From Adhaeribacter radiodurans (lineage in GTDB: Bacteria > Bacteroidota > Bacteroidia > Cytophagales > Hymenobacteraceae): a DNA stretch of 64,000 nucleotides. Location of the stretch: the NCBI RefSeq assembly GCF_014075995.1, contig NZ_CP055153.1, positions 1,054,001 through 1,118,000 on the forward strand, read 5' to 3'. Made by a program: the position numbers and the translations under genes. The notes under the pieces were generated by a model. It did not search any database. It was not told the DNA's origin and saw only the letters and a program-made list of their open reading frames with translations. The stretch's first letter is position 1, and the number at the start of each line of letters is the position of its first letter. Below, piece by piece: positions 1 through 9,389 of the stretch.

Positions 1-258
1 GCAGATAATTAAAAAAGTAGAATCTCTCATATAATAGAAGACTTTTCTTTATTGATAAAAGGTCTTTGTCATTATGAATAATCAAGCAGATATTCTTCAA
101 GGGATAAACTTTTGAGGAATCTGGTGCTCTGAATAAATTAGTTTTTATTGCCGCCACTTAGATGGCTTAACGCAAATTTTAAAATTTAATTTATTTAGCT
201 CTAATAACTTGCTTTACGGATTTAGTTAAATGGCAATTTTGGTTTTATAGCTTCCTGT

Positions 259-1212
259 ATGGTTATTAAAAAAAAATATGATGTGGTAGTCGTTGGCGAG
301 CTGAATGTGGATCTAATTGCCAATGGACTCCCCAAATTTCCGGAGGTCGGAAAAGAAATTATTGCTAATCAATTCGTCACCACCCTGGGTAGTAGTTCCG
401 CCATTTTCGCCAACAATCTGAGTGCCTTTGGAACGAAGGTAACCTTTACAGGTAAAGTTGGAAATGACAATTACGGGGATTTTATCGTTGCCTCTTTACA
501 GGCGAGAAGGGTAGATGTAAGTAATATTATTCGGACCGGCAAACAAGATACCGGCGTTACCATAGTTCTTAATTATGATGAAGACCGGGCTATGGTAACG
601 TACCAGGGAGCTATGGCAGCATTTACCTTAGGAGATATTCCGGATAGTGTATTAGAACAGGCCAGGCACCTCCACTTAAGTTCTATTTTTCTGCAAGAAG
701 GGCTGAAAAAAGATATCGTGTCACTTTTTAAAAAAGCAAAGAGACTGGGGCTTACCACTTCCCTTGATCCGCAGTGGGATCCGTCGGAAAAATGGGATAT
801 CGATTGGGAAAACCTTTTAGGCTACGTTGATATTTTTATGCCAAACCAGGCCGAACTAAAGGCCATAACAAATACCACAACAATACTGGCAGCAGTTGAT
901 GCTCTCCGAAGTTTTTTCAATATACTAGTGGTGAAAAATGGAAGGGAAGGAGCGGTTGTTTGGACTGGAAGTGATTCCATTCATCAGCCGGCATTTTTTA
1001 ACAACTCAGTCGTTGATAGTATCGGGGCAGGAGATAGTTTTAATGCGGGCTTTATTCATGCGTTTCTGCAGGGGGGAGGTTTAAAGGAATGTATGGAGTT
1101 TGGTGCCCTTATGGGAGCGATAAATACAACCAGTTCGGGGGGGACTATGGCATTTGAAAATATGAGCAGGGTAAAAGAAATCGCGAAGTCTTCTTTTGAT
1201 TATACTCTGTAA
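259..1212 (+). CDS. PfkB-family sugar kinase
   Basis: Cytoplasmic ATP-dependent sugar or sugar-phosphate kinase of the ribokinase/PfkB family. The N-terminus has the family opening GELNVDLI (about residues 13-20), and the C-terminal signature DSIGAGDSFNAGF carries the catalytic Asp at residue 259. The length of 317 aa is normal. The ATG at 259 is the only sensible start and has no clear Shine-Dalgarno site, as is usual in Bacteroidota. The substrate cannot be read from sequence. With a class II aldolase next door and a NagB/AgaI-like deaminase and DeoR regulator downstream, tagatose-6-phosphate or fructose-6-phosphate is a reasonable inference; 2-keto-3-deoxygluconate or ribose would be alternatives. 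It is convergent with the aldolase gene. Confidence 0.85.
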   Translation: MVIKKKYDVVVVGELNVDLIANGLPKFPEVGKEIIANQFVTTLGSSSAIFANNLSAFGTKVTFTGKVGNDNYGDFIVASLQARRVDVSNIIRTGKQDTGVTIVLNYDEDRAMVTYQGAMAAFTLGDIPDSVLEQARHLHLSSIFLQEGLKKDIVSLFKKAKRLGLTTSLDPQWDPSEKWDIDWENLLGYVDIFMPNQAELKAITNTTTILAAVDALRSFFNILVVKNGREGAVVWTGSDSIHQPAFFNNSVVDSIGAGDSFNAGFIHAFLQGGGLKECMEFGALMGAINTTSSGGTMAFENMSRVKEIAKSSFDYTL

Positions 1213-1376
1213 GGTGTAGGTTGCTGGTTAGTTTTAAGTTGGCTGTTTCGCATTTTTAAATTTTTTAATTATAACTACCTGTAAATAAGTTTGGTGGTGA
1301 AGACACCACCAAGGGCGAAGTTTTTCGAAATTTTTAGAATTTAAACAGCTTCCTTATCTAACCTCACCAAAAAGAA

Positions 1377-1422
1377 ACAATCCGGAAGAATTTTATCGAT
1401 TGATTAGATTCCTTCGGATTGT
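1377..1422 (-). terminator. Imperfect hairpin downstream of the aldolase gene
   Basis: Arms 1377-1390 and 1409-1422 pair at 12 of 14 positions. On the minus strand the stem is followed by a T-rich stretch (TTGTTTCTTTTT), so it fits a rho-independent terminator for the aldolase gene ending at 1505. It lies in the 292-nt gap between the convergent kinase and aldolase genes, where nothing else is visible. Confidence 0.45.
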
Positions 1423-1504
1423 TGACAATAAAAAATAACTGGTATTCTTGTTCTGGTTTACCCCAGATGTTCTATAAAGAAATAATTATTCTAACATTCA
1501 AAAT

Positions 1505-2338
1505 TTAAACGTACGCCTTCATGTTCTGAACCGAGATAAGTTTTTCCATAACTAACTCGGTTACTTTCTCTGTTGCCTTCGGAAACACTTTTCTTAAATC
1601 TATTTCATCTGTATCTCTCAGGAGAGCCTGCAGGCTTTTCATAAACATATTTTTTATTTCGGTAGCCAAATTAACTTTGCAAATTCCTCTGGAAATGGCG
1701 CCCTGCACTTGGTCTTCGGGTATACCGGAGCTGCCGTGCAACACCAGAATAGCATCTGTTTTCGCGTGAATTTCCGATAACAGTGGTAATTGAAGTTTCG
1801 GCACTTCCTTGTAAAATCCATGGGCAGACCCAATGGCAACTGCCAGGGCATCCACGCCAGTTTCTTCCACAAATAGGCTGGCTTCCTCCGGACTGGTGAA
1901 CATTTGCTGCGCATGAGATTGGCCTAATTTAGCGACATATCCTAGCTCCCCTTCGACGGTTGCACCATATTCGGCTGCAATTTTCACGGCTTCTGCCGTT
2001 AATTTTATATTGTCTTTAAAAGGCAATTCACTTCCATCAAACATAACGGAATCAAATCCAGCATCCAGACATTTGCGAACAAGTTCCAGGGAGTCGCCAT
2101 GATCCAGATGAAGCCATCCTTCTACCTCAAACGCTTTCAAGGCACTTCTTCCCATACTAACGGCTGTTTCCAGGCCCATGTATTCGATGGAACTTCTGGT
2201 TAATTGTAATATTAATGGTTGCTGCAAGGATGCCGCTGCGCGCAGTACGCCATGAAGCGTTTCCAGATTGTAAAAATTAGTAGCAAGTAAGCCTTTTTTC
2301 TGTTCGGTAAGTACTTGCATTTTTTGCTTTAACGTCAT
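1505..2338 (-). CDS. Class II fructose/tagatose-bisphosphate aldolase family protein
   Basis: Zinc-dependent class II aldolase that would split a ketose-1,6-bisphosphate into DHAP and glyceraldehyde-3-phosphate in the cytoplasm. Family motifs are clear: LHLDHGDSLE (catalytic Asp and a zinc His), VMFDGS, VEGELGYV, GSAHGFYK (zinc His) and LHGSSGIP (zinc His) followed by KVNLATEI. The 277 aa length is like GatY/KbaY tagatose-bisphosphate aldolases and shorter than FbaA (about 350 aa). The start is the ATG at 2338. It is the last gene of a likely minus-strand run with the EamA transporter (70 nt upstream) and S9 peptidase. Fructose- versus tagatose-bisphosphate cannot be decided here. Confidence 0.85.
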   Translation of the reverse strand: MTLKQKMQVLTEQKKGLLATNFYNLETLHGVLRAAASLQQPLILQLTRSSIEYMGLETAVSMGRSALKAFEVEGWLHLDHGDSLELVRKCLDAGFDSVMFDGSELPFKDNIKLTAEAVKIAAEYGATVEGELGYVAKLGQSHAQQMFTSPEEASLFVEETGVDALAVAIGSAHGFYKEVPKLQLPLLSEIHAKTDAILVLHGSSGIPEDQVQGAISRGICKVNLATEIKNMFMKSLQALLRDTDEIDLRKVFPKATEKVTELVMEKLISVQNMKAYV

Positions 2339-2408
2339 TTTAGAGCAGAGGAATTTTAAAAATATCTATTTTATTTAGCGTTATGTTATCTGAGAGGTAG
2401 AGCCGGCT

Positions 2409-3332
2409 TTATACTTCTTTCAATTTTACAGCTTCTGACTCTTTAATCTCTTCCACTTTAGTCTCTTCACTAGCCATTAAAAGAGCCGAGATAATGGCCA
2501 ATACCATTCCGGTAATAATTACTGGGTGAGGAATAAAGGCATAGATGGTTAATGAGATGATCACCGTCAGGACCGGCGAAAGGGCAGTAGTCATGGGGGC
2601 TACAATGATTGCCTTGCCAAACCTAAAAGCATATACCAGACAAAGGGCACCAAAAGCATTTAATATCTGAACTACCGCTGCCAGGTAAGGACCTTTTATT
2701 CCCAGATTAATGGGCTGCGAGAAATCAGTCATGTATAAGGCAAACGGAATGAGTAAAACCGAGCCCAGGGCCATATAAAAGAAAATGCTCTCGGCTTTCA
2801 TGGTTTCGTTAGCAAAGCGCAAAACATAACCCTGAACTCCCCAGGCCAGTAATGGTATGGCCGTTAAAACCATCCATAAATAACCCTTAACCGTGCTGTC
2901 GCCGGGAGGTTGATAAGAAAGTAACAGAACGGCAATTATAGCCGCAACTATGCCCAGCCATCCCAAGCGACCTGTTTTCTCTTTCAATATAATTACTGCC
3001 AATAAAATGGTAATAACCGGGGTTAGTGAAAGCAATGGAAAAACAAGATAAGCGGGTGCAATTTTTAAGGTAAAGAAAAGAACCAATTGGCCGCCTGCGC
3101 CCATAACCCCAGCACTGGTACCCAATAAAATAGACCGCTTGTCACGCTCGAGTTGCCATCGGTTTACTGCCAAGGCAAATATCGCCGCCACAATCATGGT
3201 TAAGGCCCATACAACATAACCCAGGGTGGCCGGAAAACCATTTTTTTCGGGTATTTCAATCAGCGCACCCCACACGCCCATAAAAATTACATGTATAACT
3301 ACAAAACTGATCCAATTTTTTCCTTTGTTCAT
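2409..3332 (-). CDS. EamA/DMT-family transporter
   Basis: Inner-membrane transporter of the drug/metabolite superfamily. The 307 aa protein has about ten hydrophobic helices arranged as two EamA repeats (roughly residues 8-140 and 150-288), followed by a charged C-terminal tail rich in Glu and Lys. Proline and glycine spacing in the helices is typical of the family. The substrate is unknown; its place between an aldolase and a peptidase gene suggests a metabolite, but this is only context. The start is the ATG at 3332; there is 223 nt before the S9 peptidase stop, so cotranscription with that gene is possible but not certain. Confidence 0.85.
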   Translation of the reverse strand: MNKGKNWISFVVIHVIFMGVWGALIEIPEKNGFPATLGYVVWALTMIVAAIFALAVNRWQLERDKRSILLGTSAGVMGAGGQLVLFFTLKIAPAYLVFPLLSLTPVITILLAVIILKEKTGRLGWLGIVAAIIAVLLLSYQPPGDSTVKGYLWMVLTAIPLLAWGVQGYVLRFANETMKAESIFFYMALGSVLLIPFALYMTDFSQPINLGIKGPYLAAVVQILNAFGALCLVYAFRFGKAIIVAPMTTALSPVLTVIISLTIYAFIPHPVIITGMVLAIISALLMASEETKVEEIKESEAVKLKEV

Positions 3333-3555
3333 CTTTACATTATAGGTTAATCAATTTGTTATACTACCTGCTCCCTAATGGCCGCAATAAGACGTGCCCA
3401 GATTTTTTATGAACAGGAACCTTTTGGTGTTTCTTTTTGAATTAATAATTACATTCTTAAGAGCAAAAGGCAGTAATTTTTAAATTTTTATCATTTCCGC
3501 ACCTATTGTTTTAACCAGAAGCTTGATTGGTACTGCATCGTCTTTTTATCATTTA

Positions 3556-5532
3556 TTACTTTAGGTACTCATCAAACCAGTTCAGCACCCGATTGTATAA
3601 ATCATACCTGCTTTTTGGCTTTAAATCCGGTCGCCAGCCATGGCCTTCCTCGAGATACTGCACGAAAGATGCGGTAACTCCTAATTTTTTTAAGGCGATG
3701 TAAATTTCTTCGGCCTGGGTTACCGGAACCTCGTTGTCTTTAGTGCCATGCAGGAACAGCGTAGGAGTTTTAACATTTTTTACATTCCGCAGCGGCGACC
3801 ATTGCCAAAGCAGGGAAAAATTATCGTAAACACTTCCGTTAAATTCCGATTCCATAAGCGAATGATACAAAGAGGTGCCCGCAAAACTAATCAGGTTGCT
3901 AATACCGCCGTCAACAACAGCTGCTTTGAAGCGATTGGTTTGCGTGATGATCCAGTTGGTCATGTAGCCGCCGTAGCTCTGGCCTGTTACCCCTAATTGT
4001 TCTCCGTCAATCCAGGAATTATTAGCAATGGCATAATCTAGTCCGAGCATCAAATCTTTATAATCGCCGCCACCCCAGTTCAGAACAGTGCCTTTCGAAA
4101 ATGCCTGGCCATAGCCGCTGCTGCCTCTTGGGTTAATGAATAGCACCCCATACCCTTGCGCCGCTAACAATTGCATAAACGGGTAAAAAGAATAGCCGAA
4201 CATATTGTGCGGGCCGCCGTGAATAACCAGGATTAAAGGGTACTTTTTTAAATCCTGTAAAGAACGAGGCGGCATGATCCAGCCTTGTACCGGAGTTTCG
4301 TCAAAGCTATCAAACCAGAACTCCTTAACCTCTTGCAGGTTCCGCTCATCCAGCAAATCTTTATTTTCAGCTGTGATTTGAACGCCGGAAGGCTCGCTGG
4401 CTTTTTTCAGGAAAATCTCTGACGGATGCGTAATGTCTGTTGAAATATAAGCTATAGAGTTACCGTCAGGTGCCAGGCTGTACTCTTGCACTTGAGAATT
4501 ACCCGCCAGGATTGTTTCAATTTCATTGTTGCTAATGGATACCCGGTACAGGGAGGTTGAGCCTTGGTTCCCGGCGCAAAAGTAAACCCATTCTCCAAGT
4601 GGATGCCATTGAATATTTTCTATTCTTCGATCTAATACTTGGGTTAAACACTGTGGCGATCCGCCTCCTGCTGGTACAATATATAGATGCGTATCGTCAG
4701 CGGGACTGTCGTTCGTACTGATGGCACTGGTTGTGGCCAGGTACGTTATGTGCTTTCCATCGGGCGACCAGGAGGGCTGAAAGGCGGTGCCCACATGGTG
4801 CGTTAGTTTTTCTATTTTTTTTGTATCGATACTAACTGTCCATAAATCGCAATTCTGATTATTGTCCGGATCAGCGGTATGATTGCTGATAAAGGCAATC
4901 TGAGTACTGTCCGGAGACCATGAAATAGAATGTTCATTATAATCCCCCGGTGTTATAATTTGCGGCTCGCCGCCATGAGTAGGAATTATCCAAATATGGC
5001 TCGTATACCCATCCGCAAAAAATGGTCGGCCCCATCCGCCTTTGGTTTTATATAGCAGCCTATCTACTGCCATAATCTGGTTATCCTGGGCTTCTGGCGT
5101 AGAATATGGATCGGTACTTACATAGGCAATATATTGCCCATCCGGTGACCAACAGAAATTCGTTTCGGTCAGATGATTAATAAAGTAAGATGATTCATAC
5201 ACTGCAGTCAGGAACCGTGTTGTATGATTTTTTAAACTATAAATCCATATGCCGGTCTGGTTGTTTTGGGATGCGTGATAAGCAATAGATAAACCATCCG
5301 GAGACCATACCGGTGAAGAACCTTCGCCTAGAATTTCCGATTTTTTATCGGAAGTAGATGTTAATACAATATAATCTTGTCCTGTGTTTTGGTTTAAATC
5401 GCTTACAGTTCTAACATAAACGATTTTACTGCCATCAGGAGAAATTTGTATACCACTTAGATTGCGAATTTCAAATATGTCATCAATATGAAAAATGAGG
5501 TTGCGCGTCTCTTTATATTCCGTCTCTCTCAT
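3556..5532 (-). CDS. S9-family (prolyl oligopeptidase type) serine peptidase
   Basis: Serine peptidase of the S9 clan, close to acylaminoacyl-peptidase/dipeptidyl-peptidase types. Residues about 1-390 form a TolB/PD40-like beta-propeller with repeated WSPDG elements. Residues about 410-658 form the alpha/beta hydrolase domain with the nucleophile Ser519 in GQSYGGYM, Asp599 in HGTKDNEVP and His631 in EEGHGW, a complete triad. The HGGPH oxyanion segment is also present. No signal peptide is visible at the ATG (5532), so a cytoplasmic location is likely unless the start is wrong. It would hydrolyse short peptides. It sits upstream of the transporter and aldolase on the same strand. Confidence 0.9.
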   Translation of the reverse strand: MRETEYKETRNLIFHIDDIFEIRNLSGIQISPDGSKIVYVRTVSDLNQNTGQDYIVLTSTSDKKSEILGEGSSPVWSPDGLSIAYHASQNNQTGIWIYSLKNHTTRFLTAVYESSYFINHLTETNFCWSPDGQYIAYVSTDPYSTPEAQDNQIMAVDRLLYKTKGGWGRPFFADGYTSHIWIIPTHGGEPQIITPGDYNEHSISWSPDSTQIAFISNHTADPDNNQNCDLWTVSIDTKKIEKLTHHVGTAFQPSWSPDGKHITYLATTSAISTNDSPADDTHLYIVPAGGGSPQCLTQVLDRRIENIQWHPLGEWVYFCAGNQGSTSLYRVSISNNEIETILAGNSQVQEYSLAPDGNSIAYISTDITHPSEIFLKKASEPSGVQITAENKDLLDERNLQEVKEFWFDSFDETPVQGWIMPPRSLQDLKKYPLILVIHGGPHNMFGYSFYPFMQLLAAQGYGVLFINPRGSSGYGQAFSKGTVLNWGGGDYKDLMLGLDYAIANNSWIDGEQLGVTGQSYGGYMTNWIITQTNRFKAAVVDGGISNLISFAGTSLYHSLMESEFNGSVYDNFSLLWQWSPLRNVKNVKTPTLFLHGTKDNEVPVTQAEEIYIALKKLGVTASFVQYLEEGHGWRPDLKPKSRYDLYNRVLNWFDEYLK

Positions 5533-6225
5533 GGTTTAATTGGTGATTCACTTAAACTATTCTAATGAATGACCTTTTTTAAATATTAAAATATTTATTG
5601 GGCAGACTAGGCTAAGGTTCATTAGTAAATACAAAGGCTCGATCAGCTTTATTTACTTACAAACTTTCTTTCAGAAGGTATATGATTTGGCTAAATTATA
5701 ATTTTCACAACCTTATGTAATGTTGCGAAATTACCTTTTTATTTACGAAAAAAAAGAAAAAAATAAACTTTGTTAATACTGTTGATAAAAAGGAGATGGG
5801 GGTATCTATATTCATTAATCAGTTTAGCTTTTCTTACACCAGGGTTATCTGCTCACTGAGAAAATAGTAGGACGTAATTTGCTGTTTTAAGGATTGCTTT
5901 ATCCTGATCGATCAAACTGAAGATAGTGGCACCACGGACAGACTAATTATTTTATAATGTGTACCAATGGCCTTATAATAAATTTGTTTTTGCTATGGAA
6001 GCATCAATATAATAAATCACAATCGAGTTTGAGCTAAAAAAAATATAGTGTAGTTTTTCATTTTGGTGATAGATGTGTTTCCTTACCTTTTTAATTGTGT
6101 AAATTGCATGTTTCAAAACATTATTAATTTAAAAAAAAATATTTTTTTGTTATGATTTATTGTTGGAATCAATTTTATTTAGGAAACGAAAGCCGTTATT
6201 TCTCCATTCAACTCAAAAAGCAATT
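5533..6225. other. 693-nt intergenic region upstream of susC
   Basis: Divergent spacer between the S9 peptidase and the SusC-like gene. It is AT-rich with poly-A and poly-T runs and shows no coding signal. A TAAATTTG word at 5979-5986 matches the Bacteroidota -7 consensus TAnnTTTG, but no good TTG partner lies about 20 nt upstream, so I do not call it a promoter. Confidence 0.4.
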
Positions 6226-9200
6226 ATGAAATTAAAAAATTCTACAAAAATGTGTTGGTCAGAACCACCTGGCAAGGCTCTTCTGGTATTTTGGATAAGT
6301 TGTATTCTTATCCTCGGAGTGCAATCGATTACATTTGCTCAGCAAAAAACGGTTACTGGCACCGTGAAAGATGAAAGGTCAACTCCAATTCCTGGAGTAA
6401 CTGTATTGGTAAAAGGAACTTCTAAGGGTACTACCACTGATGTAAATGGTAAATATAGTTTGCATGTTTCTCCGGATGAGGTTCTGGTTTTTTCAATTAT
6501 CGGGTATGTTTCAAAGGAAGTTACCGTAGGAAGCCGGACAACTGTTGATGTTAGTATGACCGAAGACATGCAAAGTCTTTCCGAAGTGGTAATCGTTGGG
6601 TTTGGAGCGGAAAAAAAAGTAAACGTTATTGGGTCCATCGAAACGATTTCGACGAAAGAGATCAAGGCATCGCCTGTTGGGTCAGTTTCCAACGCTTTGG
6701 CCGGACGGTTGCCGGGGCTAGTTGTACAACAACCGCAGGGAGAACCTGGTGCTGATGCGGCGCAGCTGTTAATTCGTGGTAGAGGTACATTGGGCAACAG
6801 TGCCCCGTTGATTATTATTGATGGCACGGAAGGAAGGGATATCAATGCTTTAAACGCGAATGATATTGAGAGTATCAGTGTTCTCAAAGACGCTTCCGCC
6901 GCTATTTATGGGGCGCGTGCGGCCAACGGTGTAATTCTGGTTACTACGAAAAAAGGCGCACAGGGTAAACCCAGGATAGATTATTCGATGTATCAAGGAC
7001 TATCAAAACCTACTTGGTTGCCCGAAATGACGGATGCCGCTACTTACGCCCAAATGGTGCGAGAAATGCAAACCTATGATGGTGTTACGGAAGCCAACTT
7101 GCGGTATAAGCCGGAAGATGTCGAAAAATACAGATCGGGCGAATATCCCTGGACTCATCCGAATACTAACTGGAATGACGTTACATTGCGGAACTTTGCT
7201 AACACCTCGAACCATAACCTTTCTATTAGCGGTGGAACCGATCGAGTTACCTATTATGGTGGTATAGGTTATTTTCACTCCGATGGTATTTATAAACGTG
7301 ATGCGAATGATTTTAAGCGTTTTAACATCAAGGTGAACGTTGATTTTAATGTCAATAAGTACTTAACTGTAGGGGTGGCGTTGAACGAAATCCAGGAAAA
7401 CAGGATGTCCTCGGCGATGGATAGAGAAACAATTTTTAACGTTGTGAATCAAGGCCGACCTACCGATTTTGCTTACTGGCCCAACGGTCAGCTTGCTACC
7501 GGTTCTTTTGGTTTGGGATATCATCCTGCTGTTATCTCTACACTTGATTATGGTTTTAACGACCGGAAGAACTTAATGAGTTACAACACGCTCAATGCTT
7601 CCTTAAAAATTCCAGGTGTAGAAGGACTGGCTTTGACAACCTATTATTCTTATGACATCGACTTCAACAAAGGTAAGCTTTTTACCCAGCCATTAGAAGG
7701 GTATACCTTTAATCGTGCTGCGTACCTGGCCGCCGGAAATACCGGAAAGGAAGACGGCTCCGCGTTTTTGACCAAGATATCAAACAATACTCCCAGAACA
7801 TTGGAAAATACTTATGGTAACGCTACCCGCAAACTCTATCATTTGCAGATGGATTACACGAAGACTTTTAACAATGTTCATAACCTGAGTGCCTTTGTAG
7901 CCTACGAGCAATTTAAAAACGAAACCAATAGTACATCAGCGTTCCGTACCGGTTTTGTCAGCAGCGCGCTGCCTTACCTATTTGCAGGAGGTAATCTTAA
8001 TAAAGATAACTATGAAACGGTTGGGATAGATACCAGAGTTAATTACTTCGGAAGACTTAGCTACAATTTTAAAGAAAAATACCTGTTTCAATTCACTTTA
8101 CGCCGAGATGGATCCGTGCGCTTTTCGGAAGAAAGTGGACGTTGGGGTACCTTCCCCAGTGCATTAGTAGGCTGGGTAGTTTCCAAGGAAAGCTTCATGC
8201 AGGATAAGTTTGTTAATTTTTTAAAATTGAAGGCATCGTGGGGAAGAATGGGCAACGACCAGGTAGACCCTTTCCAATACCTGGCTAGTTACTCGTTTGG
8301 CACTGGTGGCGTTTATGGCACCGGTTTAAATTATAGCAACAGCCTTTTCCAGAATGTAACCCCGAACCCTAATATTACCTGGGAAATTGCCAATATGACC
8401 AATGTCGGTTTCGAGTCGGCGTTCTTTAATGACTTCTTTTTAAATGCTGATTTCTTTTATCAGCGCAGAAGCCGGATTCTGGTAGCGAGAAATGCTTCGG
8501 TGCCTGACTTTACCGGAATTTCCCTTCCGAATGAAAACTTTGGTATTGTGGATAGCAAAGGTTTAGAAGTAGAATTAGGATACCAAAAAGGAAAATCTGA
8601 AGTAACCTACGGTATAACCGGCAACTTTACGTTTGCCAGGAACAAGATAGTGGAGTTCGATGAGCCTAAACAGGTGGTGGAATGGCAGAGAAGAACCGGA
8701 CATCCGATCGGTGCCATACTGCTTCATAAATCCGCGGGTATTTTCAAAAATGCAGACCAAGTAAATTCAACACCGCATGTGACGGGAGCCATACCGGGTG
8801 ACGTGATTATTGAAGATGTGAACGGAGATGGTCAAATCACCGCCGATGACCGAGTTTTATTTGATCAGACGAGCGTTCCGGAAATAACTTATGCCGCATC
8901 GCTTAATGTAGGGTATAAAGCCTTGCGTTTAACTGCCTTAATAACCGGAGTTGGGACGGCCTGGAGGCAGATGCTTGGTTCTCAGCAAGGTTTGCAAGGT
9001 AATTACTACCAGTTTCAGGCCGACGGACGCTGGACACCTGAAAATCCAAATGCTACCAAACCCAGAACCCCTAATGGCTGGCAGCCTTATTGGAGAAACA
9101 ATAGCTTTCGGACAGATATGGAGTATCAGAATATGGAATTTGCCCGGTTAAAAAATGTGGAATTGAGCTACACGTTGCCAAAAAAATTCCAGAACACCCT

Positions 9201-9351
9201 TAAGATGGCCAATGCAGAAATTTATTTATCCGGACAAAATTTATTCCTCTTTTATGCTTCTCAGGGTATCTGGGATCCGGAATTCAGCGGCAACCGGGAT
9301 AACTACCCGATTATGAAGGTCTATACAATAGGTGCCCGGGTATCTTTTTAA
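6226..9351 (+). CDS. SusC/RagA-family TonB-linked outer membrane protein
   Basis: TonB-dependent outer-membrane transporter that works with the SusD-like lipoprotein downstream to import glycans or other large nutrients. After a signal peptide ending near the Ala-Gln-Gln of its first 45 residues comes a CarboxypepD-reg-like domain (motif GVTVLVKGTSKGT), then the plug domain (DASAAIYGARAANGVILVTT is the SusC signature), then a beta-barrel ending in Phe (VSF). I chose the ATG at 6226 (1041 aa) rather than the upstream in-frame TTG at 6160, because 6226 places a normal signal peptide shortly after the start. The gene begins 39 nt before susD. The substrate is not readable; neighbours suggest an amino sugar or oxidised sugar. 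Confidence 0.95.
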   Translation: MKLKNSTKMCWSEPPGKALLVFWISCILILGVQSITFAQQKTVTGTVKDERSTPIPGVTVLVKGTSKGTTTDVNGKYSLHVSPDEVLVFSIIGYVSKEVTVGSRTTVDVSMTEDMQSLSEVVIVGFGAEKKVNVIGSIETISTKEIKASPVGSVSNALAGRLPGLVVQQPQGEPGADAAQLLIRGRGTLGNSAPLIIIDGTEGRDINALNANDIESISVLKDASAAIYGARAANGVILVTTKKGAQGKPRIDYSMYQGLSKPTWLPEMTDAATYAQMVREMQTYDGVTEANLRYKPEDVEKYRSGEYPWTHPNTNWNDVTLRNFANTSNHNLSISGGTDRVTYYGGIGYFHSDGIYKRDANDFKRFNIKVNVDFNVNKYLTVGVALNEIQENRMSSAMDRETIFNVVNQGRPTDFAYWPNGQLATGSFGLGYHPAVISTLDYGFNDRKNLMSYNTLNASLKIPGVEGLALTTYYSYDIDFNKGKLFTQPLEGYTFNRAAYLAAGNTGKEDGSAFLTKISNNTPRTLENTYGNATRKLYHLQMDYTKTFNNVHNLSAFVAYEQFKNETNSTSAFRTGFVSSALPYLFAGGNLNKDNYETVGIDTRVNYFGRLSYNFKEKYLFQFTLRRDGSVRFSEESGRWGTFPSALVGWVVSKESFMQDKFVNFLKLKASWGRMGNDQVDPFQYLASYSFGTGGVYGTGLNYSNSLFQNVTPNPNITWEIANMTNVGFESAFFNDFFLNADFFYQRRSRILVARNASVPDFTGISLPNENFGIVDSKGLEVELGYQKGKSEVTYGITGNFTFARNKIVEFDEPKQVVEWQRRTGHPIGAILLHKSAGIFKNADQVNSTPHVTGAIPGDVIIEDVNGDGQITADDRVLFDQTSVPEITYAASLNVGYKALRLTALITGVGTAWRQMLGSQQGLQGNYYQFQADGRWTPENPNATKPRTPNGWQPYWRNNSFRTDMEYQNMEFARLKNVELSYTLPKKFQNTLKMANAEIYLSGQNLFLFYASQGIWDPEFSGNRDNYPIMKVYTIGARVSF

Positions 9352-9389
9352 AAATCTAAATTTTATAGTTAAAATTTGAATTAGCTCTT

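Noticed and set aside
6160-6225. Longer start for the SusC-like gene at TTG 6160
   Set aside because: Would put 22 residues before the signal peptide; ATG 6226 is a normal start.
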